Shown piece by piece: positions 1 to 9,110 of a stretch of 64,000 nt of DNA. Within the stretch, counting starts at the first letter, position 1; each line of letters starts with the position of its first letter. A model generated the notes under the pieces. It saw only the letters and a program-made list of their open reading frames with translations, did not search any database and had not been told where the DNA came from. Where the stretch lies: assembly GCA_910588955.1 (NCBI GenBank), contig CAJURQ010000011.1, positions 1-64,000 on the forward strand. Direction: 5' to 3'. The DNA comes from an uncultured Lachnospiraceae bacterium (GTDB lineage Bacteria > Bacillota > Clostridia > Lachnospirales > Lachnospiraceae). Position numbers and translations under genes: made by a program.

Positions 1-4
1 GAAA

Positions 5-39
5 TGGTCAATTCTAAGCGACTCTGGGTGGTCAATTCT
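5..39. repeat. Two 11-bp direct repeats, possible insertion-sequence end
   Basis: The 11-mer TGGTCAATTCT occurs at 5-15 and again at 29-39, a 24-bp period, immediately before an AT-rich stretch. Multiple short direct repeats near a terminus are known for IS21-family elements, so this could be the inner end of an IS lying mostly outside the window. No transposase is visible, so the identity is inference. Confidence 0.3.
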
Positions 40-73
40 GCCCGACCCTAACAATGCCGTATTTTCAATACTT

Positions 74-361
74 TCAGGCACTTTTAGCCTCAATTTTTAC
101 ATTTAATTCATTCCCCTTTATAAAACATTCCATAAATACATCTTTATAATTCTTAAATAAAAAATTTAAAATTGTTGTACATATATCCGAATTTTTATCC
201 TTCACTGCATATCGTATTAGCATCATAATAGTTTCCTTATCCTCGCTCATATAATCCGCAAGAGTCTCAAAGAACAGGTCAACTCCCTGTCTTGCCACTT
301 TCTTTGTGATCCCGCCATTTTCTGCCATCCTGTCTATAAATTCTTTCTTTAATACTGACAT
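74..361 (-). CDS. Small protein with HU-like N-terminus
   Basis: A 95-residue protein. The first 40 or so residues (start MSVLKKEFIDRMAENGGITK, then a helix with DLFFETLADY) resemble the first two helices of HU/IHF histone-like proteins. The rest has no HU beta arms and is instead a Lys/Ile/Asn-rich helical stretch. The ATG is preceded by GGAGGAAAAC. Base use is clearly richer in A+T than the argS region nearby, and the gene abuts a possible IS end, so a chimera or remnant left by mobile-element activity is likely. It could also be an unrelated small helical protein. Function is not assigned. Confidence 0.5.
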   Translation of the reverse strand: MSVLKKEFIDRMAENGGITKKVARQGVDLFFETLADYMSEDKETIMMLIRYAVKDKNSDICTTILNFLFKNYKDVFMECFIKGNELNVKIEAKSA

Positions 362-680
362 ATTCCGTTTTCCTCCTTCCGACTGGAAATTTTATTTAAT
401 TGTTAATAATAATCATTTGATACAAGCCTCCCTGACACTCTATGAGGCTCATACAGACGTTTTTGGATCGTTTGTGGAGAGAACTGTGATTTATTGCTAA
501 ACCACATAAATAAGCCCTCTGACAACCCTATTTCACAACTGACAGAGGACTTATTTACATGTCCTAACAACATATGTACTTGTCACGATGTACAGAATTT
601 CTCCTTTCTTCCACGATTTTGAATCGAACATATGTTAGATTACTTTTATGATTACCTTTTAATTACCTCGAAAATACAAA
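362..680. other. Intergenic stretch with one weak hairpin
   Basis: No convincing gene is seen here. The only structure found is an imperfect 11-bp stem (511-521 with 543-553) that pairs better when read leftwards, where it has a G-U in place of a C-A mismatch. It could be a weak terminator for leftward transcripts. Confidence 0.4.
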
Positions 681-718
681 AAGTCCGGAACACCTGATTT
701 TACAAGGATTCTGGACTT
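681..718 (-). terminator. Rho-independent terminator of the tRNA pair
   Basis: Read leftwards, a 10-bp stem (709-718 with 681-690, one G-U pair) is followed directly by a run of five T. It lies 8 bp beyond the 3' end of tRNA-Met. Confidence 0.75.
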
Positions 719-726
719 CTGTTGAA

Positions 727-800
727 TAGCGAGAGGGGGACTTGAACCCTCGACACTACGGGTATGAACCGTATGCTCTAGCCAGCTGAGCTATCTCGCC
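727..800 (-). tRNA. tRNA-Met (anticodon CAT)
   Basis: The 74-nt cloverleaf is complete: acceptor GGCGAGA paired with TCTCGCT, D arm, anticodon stem TACGG/CCGTA with loop TTCATAC giving CAT, and T arm with GGTTCAAGTCC. CCA is not encoded. The first pair is G-U rather than the unpaired first position of the initiator, and the anticodon stem lacks the three G-C pairs of initiator tRNA, so this is probably an elongator tRNA-Met. Confidence 0.93.
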
Positions 801-848
801 ATATATAAATTTAGTGGAACCACAGGGAAGCCGTCACCGGCTTCCCAA

Positions 849-921
849 TGGGGCCTATAGGGCTCGAACCTATGACCCTCTGCTTGTAAGGCAGATGCTC
901 TCCCAGCTGAGCTAAGACCCC
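849..921 (-). tRNA. tRNA-Val (anticodon TAC)
   Basis: A 73-nt cloverleaf with acceptor GGGGTCT paired with AGGCCCC, anticodon stem TCTGC/GCAGA and loop CTTACAA, so the anticodon is TAC. The T arm has GGTTCGAGCC. CCA is not encoded. It is transcribed ahead of tRNA-Met, 48 bp away, apparently as one unit ending at the terminator near 681. Confidence 0.94.
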
Positions 922-957
922 AATTATAGGCGGGTCACTCACGCAACCCGCTCTGCT

Positions 958-987
958 AGTATACAATTTATTCCTATAGCTTGTCAA
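958..987 (-). promoter_or_regulatory. Promoter of the tRNA pair
   Basis: Read leftwards: TTGACA (982-987), 18-bp spacer, TATACT (958-963), about 36 bp upstream of tRNA-Val. Both boxes are close to the vegetative sigma consensus. Confidence 0.75.
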
Positions 988-997
988 GCATTTTTTT

Positions 998-1065
998 GAA
1001 ACAGCTCAGCATAAGTCGTCGGAATGGATCAAATCAAATATCATTTTGCACGGCTGAACTGTTTC
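998..1065. other. Long-stem hairpin after argS
   Basis: A 13-bp stem (998-1010 with 1053-1065, one G-U) with a loop of about 42 nt begins at the argS stop codon. It is followed by A rather than T in the argS direction, so it is not a classical terminator. It may protect the argS 3' end or be a terminator for rightward transcription. Confidence 0.4.
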
Positions 1066-2844
1066 TCACATTCTCTCCGGTGCGGAAAAACCAAGCAGGT
1101 CAATGCATGTTTCCAGCACGTCCTTGGTCAGTGCAAGCAGCGCAATCCACCCCGCCTTTTTCTTTCCGTCCTCCTCCGTGAGAATCTTCGTCTCATGGTA
1201 GAAATGGTTGAACGCATTTGCCAAATCGTAGATGTAAGCACAGATTTTGTGGGGCGCAATCTCCTCGCACGCCGTCTCCATCATGGCGTTGTATTTCGCG
1301 AGCTCCAGCATCAATTCCTTCTCTGACACACCTGTCGCCTCACTGATGACCGTGTCAGTCAATTTACCTCCCTGCTCCTCATATTTGGCAAGAATTGACT
1401 TGATCCGTACAATCGTATAGAGAATGTACGGTCCCGTATCCCCCTCGAAGGATGTGAACCTGTCCATATCAAAAATATAATCCTTGGACGCCTGATTCGA
1501 CAGATCGCCGTACTTGATTGCCGCCAGCCCGACGATTTTCGCCGTATCCTCCGCCTGCTCCATATCGATCTCGTAGCCTTTTGTCTCCGCATTCTCCCGG
1601 ATCTTGCGGATCATCTCCTCGTTGATTTCCCGGATCAGGTTTTCCAGCCGCATGACGCCTCCCTCCCTCGTCTTGAAGGGCTTGCCGTCCTTGCCGTTCA
1701 TAGTGCCGAACCCGATGTGCACAAGCTCCGTATCGTCATTGACCAGTTTGGTCTTTCTCGCGCAGCGGAATACCTGTTCAAAATATAAGTCCTGCCGCTT
1801 GTCGGTCAAATAAATCAGCCTGTCAGGATGATAATTTGCCATGCGATCCATGATGGTCGCCAGATCCGTCGTGTTGTAGAGGGACGCACCGTCGGATTTT
1901 AAGATCATGCAGGGCGGCACCTCCTTGGTGTCGGTCTCCTCCTTCACATCCACCACCAGCGCGCCGTCGCTCTCGTAAGCGTAACCGCCTTTTTTCATCT
2001 CCTCCACCATGCCGGGGATCATGTCGTGCACGTCGGACTCGCCTTTCCAGAGGTCAAATTCCACGTTCAGATTGGCGTAGTTTTTCTTCAGATCCGCCAC
2101 GGACACGGCTATGATATGATCCCAGAGCGCGCGATACCCGCGCACGCCACTCTGCAGCTTAAAAGTAGCCTCCATGGCGTCCGCCTTGTACGCCTCGTCC
2201 TCCTTGGACTTCGCGCTTGCCGTCGGGTAGATTTCCTCCAGTTCCGATATGGTAAAAGGCGCTTCCGACGGGTATTCCCCCTCAAAGGAATCGTCAAAAT
2301 AGACCAATTCAGGCTGTCTTTTCTGCAGTTCCGTGATAATCAGCCCCATCTGCAGACCCCAGTCCCCCAGATGAATATCTCCGATCACGTCATGTCCCGC
2401 GTAGCGGCAGATCCGCTTGATGCTCTCCCCGATAATGCCGGAGCGCAGGTGCCCCACATGGAGCGGCTTCGCCACATTGGGACCGCCATAGTCAATGATT
2501 ATCTTTTTTGACTCCGGCGTCTGGAAACCAAACTTTTCCGCGCCGAACATGTCCCGCAGATAATCCCGCACAAAAGATTCCTTCACCTTCATATTTAAAA
2601 AGCCGGGCGGCACGGCGGAAACTTCCGACAGTGCTTCGCTCTCCTGCAGTTTCTCCGCCACATCCTGTGCGATCATAAGCGGCGCTTTGTGGTATTTCTT
2701 CGCGCCAGCCATCGCGCCGTTGCACTGAAACTCGCACAGGTCGGGTCTGTTGGAGAGGGTAGCTCTGCCGAGTTCCGAATCATACCCCGCCGCCTCAAAC
2801 GCTTTTTTTATTTCTTCCGAAATCAAATCCAATATTTTCTGCAT
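1066..2844 (-). CDS. argS: Arginyl-tRNA synthetase
   Basis: Charges tRNA-Arg with arginine in the cytoplasm; 592 residues, usual for the family. The N-terminal Add1-type tRNA-recognition domain occupies roughly residues 1-100. The class I HIGH motif appears as HVGHLRS near residue 125 and is preceded by IDYGGPNVAKPLHV. The KMSKS loop is the relaxed form MNGKDGKPFKTREG usual in ArgS. The C-terminal helical anticodon-binding (DALR) domain ends the protein. The start chosen is the ATG at 2844, which has GGAGGAG 5-6 nt upstream; the ATG at 2856 would place that site inside the gene. It is transcribed from its own promoter, divergently from the chemoreceptor gene. Confidence 0.97.
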   Translation of the reverse strand: MQKILDLISEEIKKAFEAAGYDSELGRATLSNRPDLCEFQCNGAMAGAKKYHKAPLMIAQDVAEKLQESEALSEVSAVPPGFLNMKVKESFVRDYLRDMFGAEKFGFQTPESKKIIIDYGGPNVAKPLHVGHLRSGIIGESIKRICRYAGHDVIGDIHLGDWGLQMGLIITELQKRQPELVYFDDSFEGEYPSEAPFTISELEEIYPTASAKSKEDEAYKADAMEATFKLQSGVRGYRALWDHIIAVSVADLKKNYANLNVEFDLWKGESDVHDMIPGMVEEMKKGGYAYESDGALVVDVKEETDTKEVPPCMILKSDGASLYNTTDLATIMDRMANYHPDRLIYLTDKRQDLYFEQVFRCARKTKLVNDDTELVHIGFGTMNGKDGKPFKTREGGVMRLENLIREINEEMIRKIRENAETKGYEIDMEQAEDTAKIVGLAAIKYGDLSNQASKDYIFDMDRFTSFEGDTGPYILYTIVRIKSILAKYEEQGGKLTDTVISEATGVSEKELMLELAKYNAMMETACEEIAPHKICAYIYDLANAFNHFYHETKILTEEDGKKKAGWIALLALTKDVLETCIDLLGFSAPERM

Positions 2845-2930
2845 GTTCTCCTCCATGAAATACGTTTCCCCGCAAGTCTGGCAACAGGCGTACACAGGGA
2901 ATCCGCAAGCCGTTAATCATAAGCAATGCA

Positions 2931-2959
2931 ATTTTACCACAAATCCCCAAAAATGTCAT
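2931..2959 (-). promoter_or_regulatory. argS promoter
   Basis: Read leftwards: ATGACA (2954-2959), 17-bp spacer, TAAAAT (2931-2936), leaving a leader of about 80 nt. No T-box motif was found in this leader. Confidence 0.6.
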
Positions 2960-3043
2960 TTACTTTCCTTTCCGCGAGTTTCTTCTTTTGCCGTAATTTT
3001 ATCTTAAATACCTATATTTTATCAAGAAAAGTGATTTTACTTT

Positions 3044-3073
3044 TTGACAGATTATGGTACACTTTCCTATGTT
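3044..3073 (+). promoter_or_regulatory. Chemoreceptor promoter
   Basis: TTGACA (3044-3049), 18-bp spacer and TATGTT (3068-3073). This leaves only about 14 nt before the start codon, so the leader is very short and the assignment is tentative. No sigma-28 motif was found. Confidence 0.4.
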
Positions 3074-3094
3074 GGAAAGAAGGAGGAATCAGTG

Positions 3095-5095
3095 ATGAAA
3101 CATACGAGAAAAACAAATGTGGAAACCGCTGTCCGACAAAAGCGCGGAATCGGAATTACGCTGAAGCTGGTGACGGCTATTGTTGTCAGTGTTGTCATTG
3201 CAGGCGCAGCGCTGCTGACAAACGTTTTCAACCAGATGTCGCAGACCCTTTTGGCAAAGAGCGAGGAAATGCTGGTCACTACTACCGACAAGACGCTGCA
3301 GGAGACAAAAGCATGGATGAACCGTACCCTCGCCATGTTAGAAACCCAGCGGGATACCATAGAATATGAAAATATGGATATTCCCGAAATGGAAGCGTAC
3401 ATCAAGCACACGGCAGGGCAGAGCGAGTCTTACCCGGCTGGAATCTACGTAGCGCTTACCGACGGTTCGTTATACCATGCGTCTTTTGTGCCGGGTCCGG
3501 ATTTCGATGCGCTTTCAAAAAGCTGGTATAAGGATGGAATCGCTTCCGAAGATTTTATATTGGGAGACGTTTATTTTGACGAGGACAGCCAGTCCTATGT
3601 GGTGGGCGCCTCCGGCATGTTAAAGGATGGATCCGGCGCCGTGCGCGGCGTAGCTGCGGCGGATGTGTATCTGGACTCCATTTCCCAGATCGTGAGCAAT
3701 ATCCGGATTGAAGATACGGGCGGTATTTTTCTTGTAGACACACGGACAGATACGATCATCGGAGACAGGGACAAAGAGGTGGTCGGCAAAAATCTGAGTG
3801 AGTCGGGCGGCATGTACGCCTACGCCGGCGAACAGATCAAATCCGGGGACACGGGACTTGGGCTGTACGGAGACACCTATGTCCAGATCGCCAATGTCGA
3901 GGGAAGCAACTGGATGGCGGTAGCTTATGTATCCAAAGCGGAAGTGTTGGCAGAGCTTTATGATCTGACACATACACTGACAACCGTATCGGTTATCGCC
4001 GTGCTCGTGCTGATACTCCTTGTGGTCTTACTGACACAATGGATCATCGGAAGACCCGTGAAAGAACTTAGCAGGGTGGCAACTCGGATTGCGGAGGGCG
4101 CGCTGGATCAGACCATCCGCTATCAGTCGGGGGACGAGCTTGGCACCCTTGCCTTTAACTTTAACAGGGTTACCGAGAGACTTCGCGACTACATAAAATA
4201 TATTGATGAAATTTCAGATACCTTAAACGAAATTGCGCAGGGAAATCTGGCGTACGAGCTTAAGAGCCAGTACACCGGCGAATTTGCAAAGATCAAAAAC
4301 TCTCTGAACGACATCTCCGTTGAGCTGAATGCGGCTATGGGACAGTTAAACGCTTCTTCCAGCGATGTCGCCGCCGGGGCAGCACAGATTTCACAGATTG
4401 CCGTGAATCTGTCACAGGGATCCACGGAACAGGCTGCGGAGGTGGAGGCGCTTGCCGGTCACATCGGCGAGGTTTCCGACAACGTACAGCGGATTGCACA
4501 GGATGCGCAGCAGACCAGCAGTCTCTCAAAAGAGGTCCGGGAAGGTCTTCTTTTGAGCAACACGAAGATGCAGAACATGACGGAAGTCATCCAGAAGATC
4601 AGCGACAAATCGAGTGAGATCCACAAGATTGTGAAGACCATCGACGACATCGCTTTCCAAACCAATATTCTTGCACTGAACGCCGCTGTGGAGGCTGCAA
4701 GAGCAGGAAGCGCCGGAAAAGGCTTTGCGGTGGTGGCGGAGGAAGTGCGGACGCTTGCCGGCAGATCTGCCGGTGCGGCAAAGGAAACCACAGACCTTCT
4801 GGGCGAAACGATACGCTCCATGGAAGAGGGCGTACATGCCGCCGAAGATACGGCACAGTCCATGCTTGCAGCAGCGGAACTTGCCGATGAAATGGGCAGT
4901 CTGATAGACCACATTGCCGACAATACGAAACAGCAGGCGACTACGACCACGGAAATCAGTCACGGCATAGACCAGATTGCCGTCGTGGTGCAGAGCAATG
5001 TGAGCACGGCGGAATCCAGCGCCGCTGCCAGCGAAGAGCTTTCCGGGCAGGCTGGCGCGCTCAGAGAGCTGGTATCCCGATTTCAATTAAGATAA
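3095..5095 (+). CDS. Methyl-accepting chemotaxis protein with Cache sensor
   Basis: A membrane chemoreceptor of 666 residues that would pass ligand binding to CheA/CheW. One membrane helix lies at about residues 24-46 and a second at about 290-313. Between them is an extracellular double-Cache-like domain of about 240 residues with the typical SKSWYKDGI and YVSKAEVLAELYD segments. A HAMP linker follows, then a long methyl-accepting coiled coil with the conserved hairpin tip around NILALNAAVEAARAGSAGKG. The start ATG has AGGAGG at the right distance; the longer frame from 3044 has none. Ligand is unknown, though dCache receptors commonly bind amino acids or other small acids. A strong terminator follows. 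Confidence 0.94.
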   Translation: MKHTRKTNVETAVRQKRGIGITLKLVTAIVVSVVIAGAALLTNVFNQMSQTLLAKSEEMLVTTTDKTLQETKAWMNRTLAMLETQRDTIEYENMDIPEMEAYIKHTAGQSESYPAGIYVALTDGSLYHASFVPGPDFDALSKSWYKDGIASEDFILGDVYFDEDSQSYVVGASGMLKDGSGAVRGVAAADVYLDSISQIVSNIRIEDTGGIFLVDTRTDTIIGDRDKEVVGKNLSESGGMYAYAGEQIKSGDTGLGLYGDTYVQIANVEGSNWMAVAYVSKAEVLAELYDLTHTLTTVSVIAVLVLILLVVLLTQWIIGRPVKELSRVATRIAEGALDQTIRYQSGDELGTLAFNFNRVTERLRDYIKYIDEISDTLNEIAQGNLAYELKSQYTGEFAKIKNSLNDISVELNAAMGQLNASSSDVAAGAAQISQIAVNLSQGSTEQAAEVEALAGHIGEVSDNVQRIAQDAQQTSSLSKEVREGLLLSNTKMQNMTEVIQKISDKSSEIHKIVKTIDDIAFQTNILALNAAVEAARAGSAGKGFAVVAEEVRTLAGRSAGAAKETTDLLGETIRSMEEGVHAAEDTAQSMLAAAELADEMGSLIDHIADNTKQQATTTTEISHGIDQIAVVVQSNVSTAESSAAASEELSGQAGALRELVSRFQLR

Positions 5096-5113
5096 CACCC
5101 GTTACAAGCAGTC

Positions 5114-5149
5114 AGACCGGAGACAATATCCTTGTCCCCGGTCTTTTTT
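5114..5149 (+). terminator. Terminator after the chemoreceptor gene
   Basis: A 7-bp G/C-rich stem (AGACCGG 5114-5120 with CCGGTCT 5137-5143) is followed by a run of T, 18 bp beyond the stop codon. Confidence 0.85.
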
Positions 5150-5173
5150 ATGCGTAGACCCGCTGAATCTTCC

Positions 5174-5884
5174 CTACTCGATTTCCTGCTTCCTGCGGGA
5201 ATACACACACCCGCAATAATCCTGCCGATACAGGTCATATTCCTTCGACAGCTCGATCGAGCGTTTATAGCCGTCTCTCTTCTTAAAGTCCGAAAGCAGC
5301 CATGCCACGCCGTACTCCGCTGCCATTTTCTCCCCGATTTCATTTAATTTCGCGGCATTTTTTAAGGGGCTTATGGAAAGTGTCGTGGTAAAGTAGTCAT
5401 ATCCGCCCGCCTGCGCCAGTCTCGCCGTCTCACGGAGCCGCAGTTCATAGCAGGCAAAGCACCGCTCGCCGCCCTCCGGGCACTGTTCCAGACCTTTCGC
5501 TATCTCAAAAAAGCGCGCAGGGGCGTAGTCGCCTTCCTCGATCTGAATTTCATAACCGCCACCGCTCCCGCCATTGGCATCACACACCGTACAGCCTCCG
5601 CCATTGCCCTGCACGTCACCGACCCAATCAGTCAACTTTTCATTATACACCGCGATCAGCCGCTTCTGCTCTGCCACCCGCTTACAGTACTCTGTGTCCT
5701 CCGTGATATTCGGATTATAATAAAAAACCGTAATCCGGAAATACTGCCGCAGATACTCCAGCACATAACTGCTGCACGGCGCGCAGCAGCTGTGCAGAAA
5801 GAGCGTTGGAACACCCTTTTCTTCCGCGCTTATGCCTTCTATGATTTTATCCAGTTCTTTCTGATAGTTTCTGACTGCGTTCAT
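5174..5884 (-). CDS. queH: Epoxyqueuosine reductase, QueH type
   Basis: Last step of queuosine synthesis for the tRNA wobble base: reduction of epoxyqueuosine. The 236-residue protein shows the QueH signature cysteines: SCCAPCSSY near residue 35, CTVC near 100, CFACYELRLRETA near 140 and the C-terminal DYCGCVYS. The start chosen is the ATG at 5884, 4 bp after the carB stop, with AGG close upstream inside the carB end. An upstream in-frame start would overlap carB by about 40 bp. The gene follows carB so closely that it is probably co-transcribed, although the pathways are unrelated. It is the iron-sulfur isoenzyme of QueG, not a homologue. Confidence 0.93.
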   Translation of the reverse strand: MNAVRNYQKELDKIIEGISAEEKGVPTLFLHSCCAPCSSYVLEYLRQYFRITVFYYNPNITEDTEYCKRVAEQKRLIAVYNEKLTDWVGDVQGNGGGCTVCDANGGSGGGYEIQIEEGDYAPARFFEIAKGLEQCPEGGERCFACYELRLRETARLAQAGGYDYFTTTLSISPLKNAAKLNEIGEKMAAEYGVAWLLSDFKKRDGYKRSIELSKEYDLYRQDYCGCVYSRRKQEIE

Positions 5885-5888
5885 ATCA

Positions 5889-8800
5889 TTACCTGACAAA
5901 TCCTCTTTTCGCAATCGACGCGATATCAATCAACGTCATCTCCCCCTGCGACGCGGCATTTTCCAAACTGGTCACAAGAGCCGCGGCCGTGTCCATTGCC
6001 GTGATACAGTTGACGCCCGTCTCAATGGACGTCCGGCGAATCAGAAATCCGTCCCTGCTCTTGTCCCGTCCCTGTGTCGGGGTATCAATCACCAGATCGA
6101 TCCTGTGTCCCAGAATCAGATCCATAACGGTTGGCGACTCCTGATGAATCTTGTTCACCTTTCTCGCCTTCACACCCGCATCATTCAGCGCCGCCGCCGT
6201 GCTTCTGGTGGCGTAGATGATATAACCCAGCTTTGCAAAGCGTCTCGCCACCTCGATCGCCTCGCCCTTGTCCGCGTCCTTTACCGTGATAATCATCTGT
6301 TTATGTTTCGGCAGACTCACGCCCGCGCCGAGGAACGCCTTGTAGAGCGCCTCGTTGAACGTCTTCGCAATGCCAAGGCACTCGCCGGTGGACTTCATCT
6401 CCGGTCCCAGACTGATCTCCGCGCCCCGGATCTTCTCGAAGGAGAATACCGGCATCTTGACGGCAAAGTAATCCGCCGCCGGCTGTAATCCGGGCTCATA
6501 GCCCAAATCCCGTATTTTCTTTCCGATAATGACCTCTGTCGCCAAGTCCACGATCGGAATGCCCGTCACCTTGCTGATATAGGGCACCGTGCGGGAAGAT
6601 CGGGGATTGACCTCAATCACGTACACCTCGTCGCCCATGGCAATAAACTGAATGTTGATCAACCCGATGACATGGAGCGCCTTCGCCAGCCTTCTCGAAT
6701 ACTCGGCGATGGTCTCCTTCACCTTGTCGCTGACCGTGGGCGCGGGGTAGACCGAAATGCTGTCGCCGGAGTGTACGCCCGTCCGCTCGATATGCTCCAT
6801 AATGCCCGGAATCAAAATATCCGTACCGTCGCAGACCGCATCCACCTCAAGCTCCTTGCCCTGCAAATATTTGTCCACAAGAATCGGGTGCTCCTGCTCG
6901 TAACGGTTGATCACCGCCATAAATTCCTCTATCTCTGTGTCGGAGATAGCGATCTGCATACCCTGTCCGCCCAGCACGTAGGAAGGGCGCACCAGCACAG
7001 GATATCCCAGCCTGTTTGCCACCTCTTTCGCCTGCTCGGCGGTGTACACCGTGCCACCCGCCGCCCGCGGAATCTCCGTCTCCTCCAGAATCCGGTCGAA
7101 AAGCTCCCTGTCCTCGGCGGCGTCCACATCCTCCGCCTTTGTTCCAAGGATCGGCACGCCCATCTTCATCAGGCTCTCCGTCAGCTTGATCGCCGTCTGT
7201 CCGCCAAACTGCACCACCGCGCCGTCAGGCTTTTCCACATTGACGATATTCTCCACATCCTCCGGCGTCAGCGGCTCAAAGTAGAGCTTGTCCGCAATGT
7301 CAAAGTCCGTACTCACCGTCTCCGGATTGTTGTTGATGATGATGGTCTCGTAGCCCTCTTTTGCAAACGCCCATGTGGCATGGACAGAGCAGTAGTCAAA
7401 CTCGATGCCCTGCCCGATGCGGATCGGTCCCGAGCCAAGCACTAGCACCTTCTTTTTCGGATGGCTCTCCACCACCTCCGTCTCGGAGCCGAACACGGAA
7501 TAGTAGTAGGGCGTGCTCGCCGCAAACTCCGCCGCACAGGTGTCCACCATCTTAAAGGCGGCAACGATCCCATTTTCATAACGCATGTTCTTTATTTCAT
7601 CTTCGGTCTTTCCTGTCAGTCTCGCAATCACATTGTCGGGAAACTCAATCCGCTTCGCCTCTTTTAAAAGCTCCACCGTCAGCGGCTCTCTCTCCAGCCG
7701 CTCCTCCATCTCCGTGAGGATCGCGATCTTGTCGATAAACCAGTGATCCACCATGGTAATCCTGTGAATCGTGTCATAGTCAACGCCTTTGCGGATCGCC
7801 TCCGCGATAATGTAAATTCTCTGGTCATCCACAATCTCCATGCGCTCCAGCAGTTCCTCCGCCGTAAGCGCCGAGAAATCATAGCTTCGCAGGCAGTCCA
7901 CATGCTGCTCCAGCGAGCGGATCGCCTTCATCAAGGCGCCCTCAAAATTGTTGGCAATACTCATGACCTCGCCCGTCGCTTTCATCTGCGTTGTCAGCGT
8001 GCGCTTTGCCGTAATAAATTTATCGAAAGGCAGTCTCGGTATTTTCACCACGCAGTAGTCCAGCGTGGGCTCGAAACTGGCGTACGTCTTGCCTGTGATG
8101 GCGTTTTTAATCTCATCTAACGTATATCCCAGCGCAATTTTTGCCGCCACTTTTGCAATCGGGTAGCCCGTCGCCTTACTTGCCAGCGCGGAAGAACGGC
8201 TCACACGGGGATTCACCTCGATCACACAGTATTCAAAGCTTGTGGGATGGAGGGCAAACTGCACGTTACAGCCGCCGGTAATCTCCAACTCGTTGATGAT
8301 GTTGAGCGCGGCGCTTCGAAGCATCTGGTATTCCTTGTCCCCCAAAGTCTGGGAAGGCGCCACCACAATGCTGTCGCCCGTATGCACACCCACCGGGTCG
8401 ATATTTTCCATGTTGCAGACCGTGATACAGTTGCCCGCGCTGTCACGCATGACCTCGTACTCGATCTCCTTCCAACCCGCAATACACCGCTCCACCAGCA
8501 CCTGCCCCACCCGGGAAAGGCGCAGACCGTTCGCCAGAATTTCTTCCAGTTCAAGCTGGTTGTGGGCAATGCCGCCGCCGGAGCCGCCAAGCGTGTAGGC
8601 GGGACGCAGTACCACCGGGTAGCCGATTTCTTTCGCGAAAGCAACGCCGTCCTCGATATTTTCCACCACAAGGGAGGGCGCGCATGGCTCCCCTATCTTT
8701 TCCATAGTCTCCTTAAATTCCAGACGATCCTCCGCCTTGCGGATGGTCTTTGCCGTAGTTCCAAGCAGCAGTACATTGTGCGCCGCGAGAAATCCCGACT

Positions 8801-9110
8801 CGTCCAGCTCCATGCCGAGATTTAAGCCCGCCTGTCCGCCCATATTGGGGAGCAGGGAGTCCGGCTTTTCCTTTATGATAATCTGCTCTAACACCTTCGT
8901 CGTCAACGGCTCGATATACACCTTGTCCGCGATATCGCCGTCCGTCATAATCGTGGCGGGATTGGAGTTTACCAGAATAACCTCCATGCCCTCCTCTTTT
9001 AAAGAGCGGCACGCCTGCGTCCCCGCGTAGTCAAACTCCGCCGCCTGCCCGATCACGATCGGACCAGAACCAATTACAAGCACTCTTTTTACATTTGGAT
9101 TTTTAGGCAT
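5889..9110 (-). CDS. carB: Carbamoyl-phosphate synthase, large subunit
   Basis: Makes carbamoyl phosphate from bicarbonate, ATP and the ammonia delivered by CarA, for arginine and pyrimidine synthesis. At 1073 residues it is full length. Two homologous ATP-grasp halves are visible, each starting with a VLVIGSGPI / VLVLGSGPI motif (about residues 10 and 555), with NPRVSRSSALASKATG in the first and NPRSSRTVPYISKVTG in the second. The C-terminal 130 or so residues form the MGS-like allosteric domain. The gene overlaps the end of carA by 8 bp, consistent with translational coupling. Confidence 0.98.
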   Translation of the reverse strand: MPKNPNVKRVLVIGSGPIVIGQAAEFDYAGTQACRSLKEEGMEVILVNSNPATIMTDGDIADKVYIEPLTTKVLEQIIIKEKPDSLLPNMGGQAGLNLGMELDESGFLAAHNVLLLGTTAKTIRKAEDRLEFKETMEKIGEPCAPSLVVENIEDGVAFAKEIGYPVVLRPAYTLGGSGGGIAHNQLELEEILANGLRLSRVGQVLVERCIAGWKEIEYEVMRDSAGNCITVCNMENIDPVGVHTGDSIVVAPSQTLGDKEYQMLRSAALNIINELEITGGCNVQFALHPTSFEYCVIEVNPRVSRSSALASKATGYPIAKVAAKIALGYTLDEIKNAITGKTYASFEPTLDYCVVKIPRLPFDKFITAKRTLTTQMKATGEVMSIANNFEGALMKAIRSLEQHVDCLRSYDFSALTAEELLERMEIVDDQRIYIIAEAIRKGVDYDTIHRITMVDHWFIDKIAILTEMEERLEREPLTVELLKEAKRIEFPDNVIARLTGKTEDEIKNMRYENGIVAAFKMVDTCAAEFAASTPYYYSVFGSETEVVESHPKKKVLVLGSGPIRIGQGIEFDYCSVHATWAFAKEGYETIIINNNPETVSTDFDIADKLYFEPLTPEDVENIVNVEKPDGAVVQFGGQTAIKLTESLMKMGVPILGTKAEDVDAAEDRELFDRILEETEIPRAAGGTVYTAEQAKEVANRLGYPVLVRPSYVLGGQGMQIAISDTEIEEFMAVINRYEQEHPILVDKYLQGKELEVDAVCDGTDILIPGIMEHIERTGVHSGDSISVYPAPTVSDKVKETIAEYSRRLAKALHVIGLINIQFIAMGDEVYVIEVNPRSSRTVPYISKVTGIPIVDLATEVIIGKKIRDLGYEPGLQPAADYFAVKMPVFSFEKIRGAEISLGPEMKSTGECLGIAKTFNEALYKAFLGAGVSLPKHKQMIITVKDADKGEAIEVARRFAKLGYIIYATRSTAAALNDAGVKARKVNKIHQESPTVMDLILGHRIDLVIDTPTQGRDKSRDGFLIRRTSIETGVNCITAMDTAAALVTSLENAASQGEMTLIDIASIAKRGFVR

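Noticed and set aside
6672..7445. Plus-strand open frame inside carB
   Set aside because: Antisense shadow of the second ATP-grasp half of CarB; composition is typical of a shadow.
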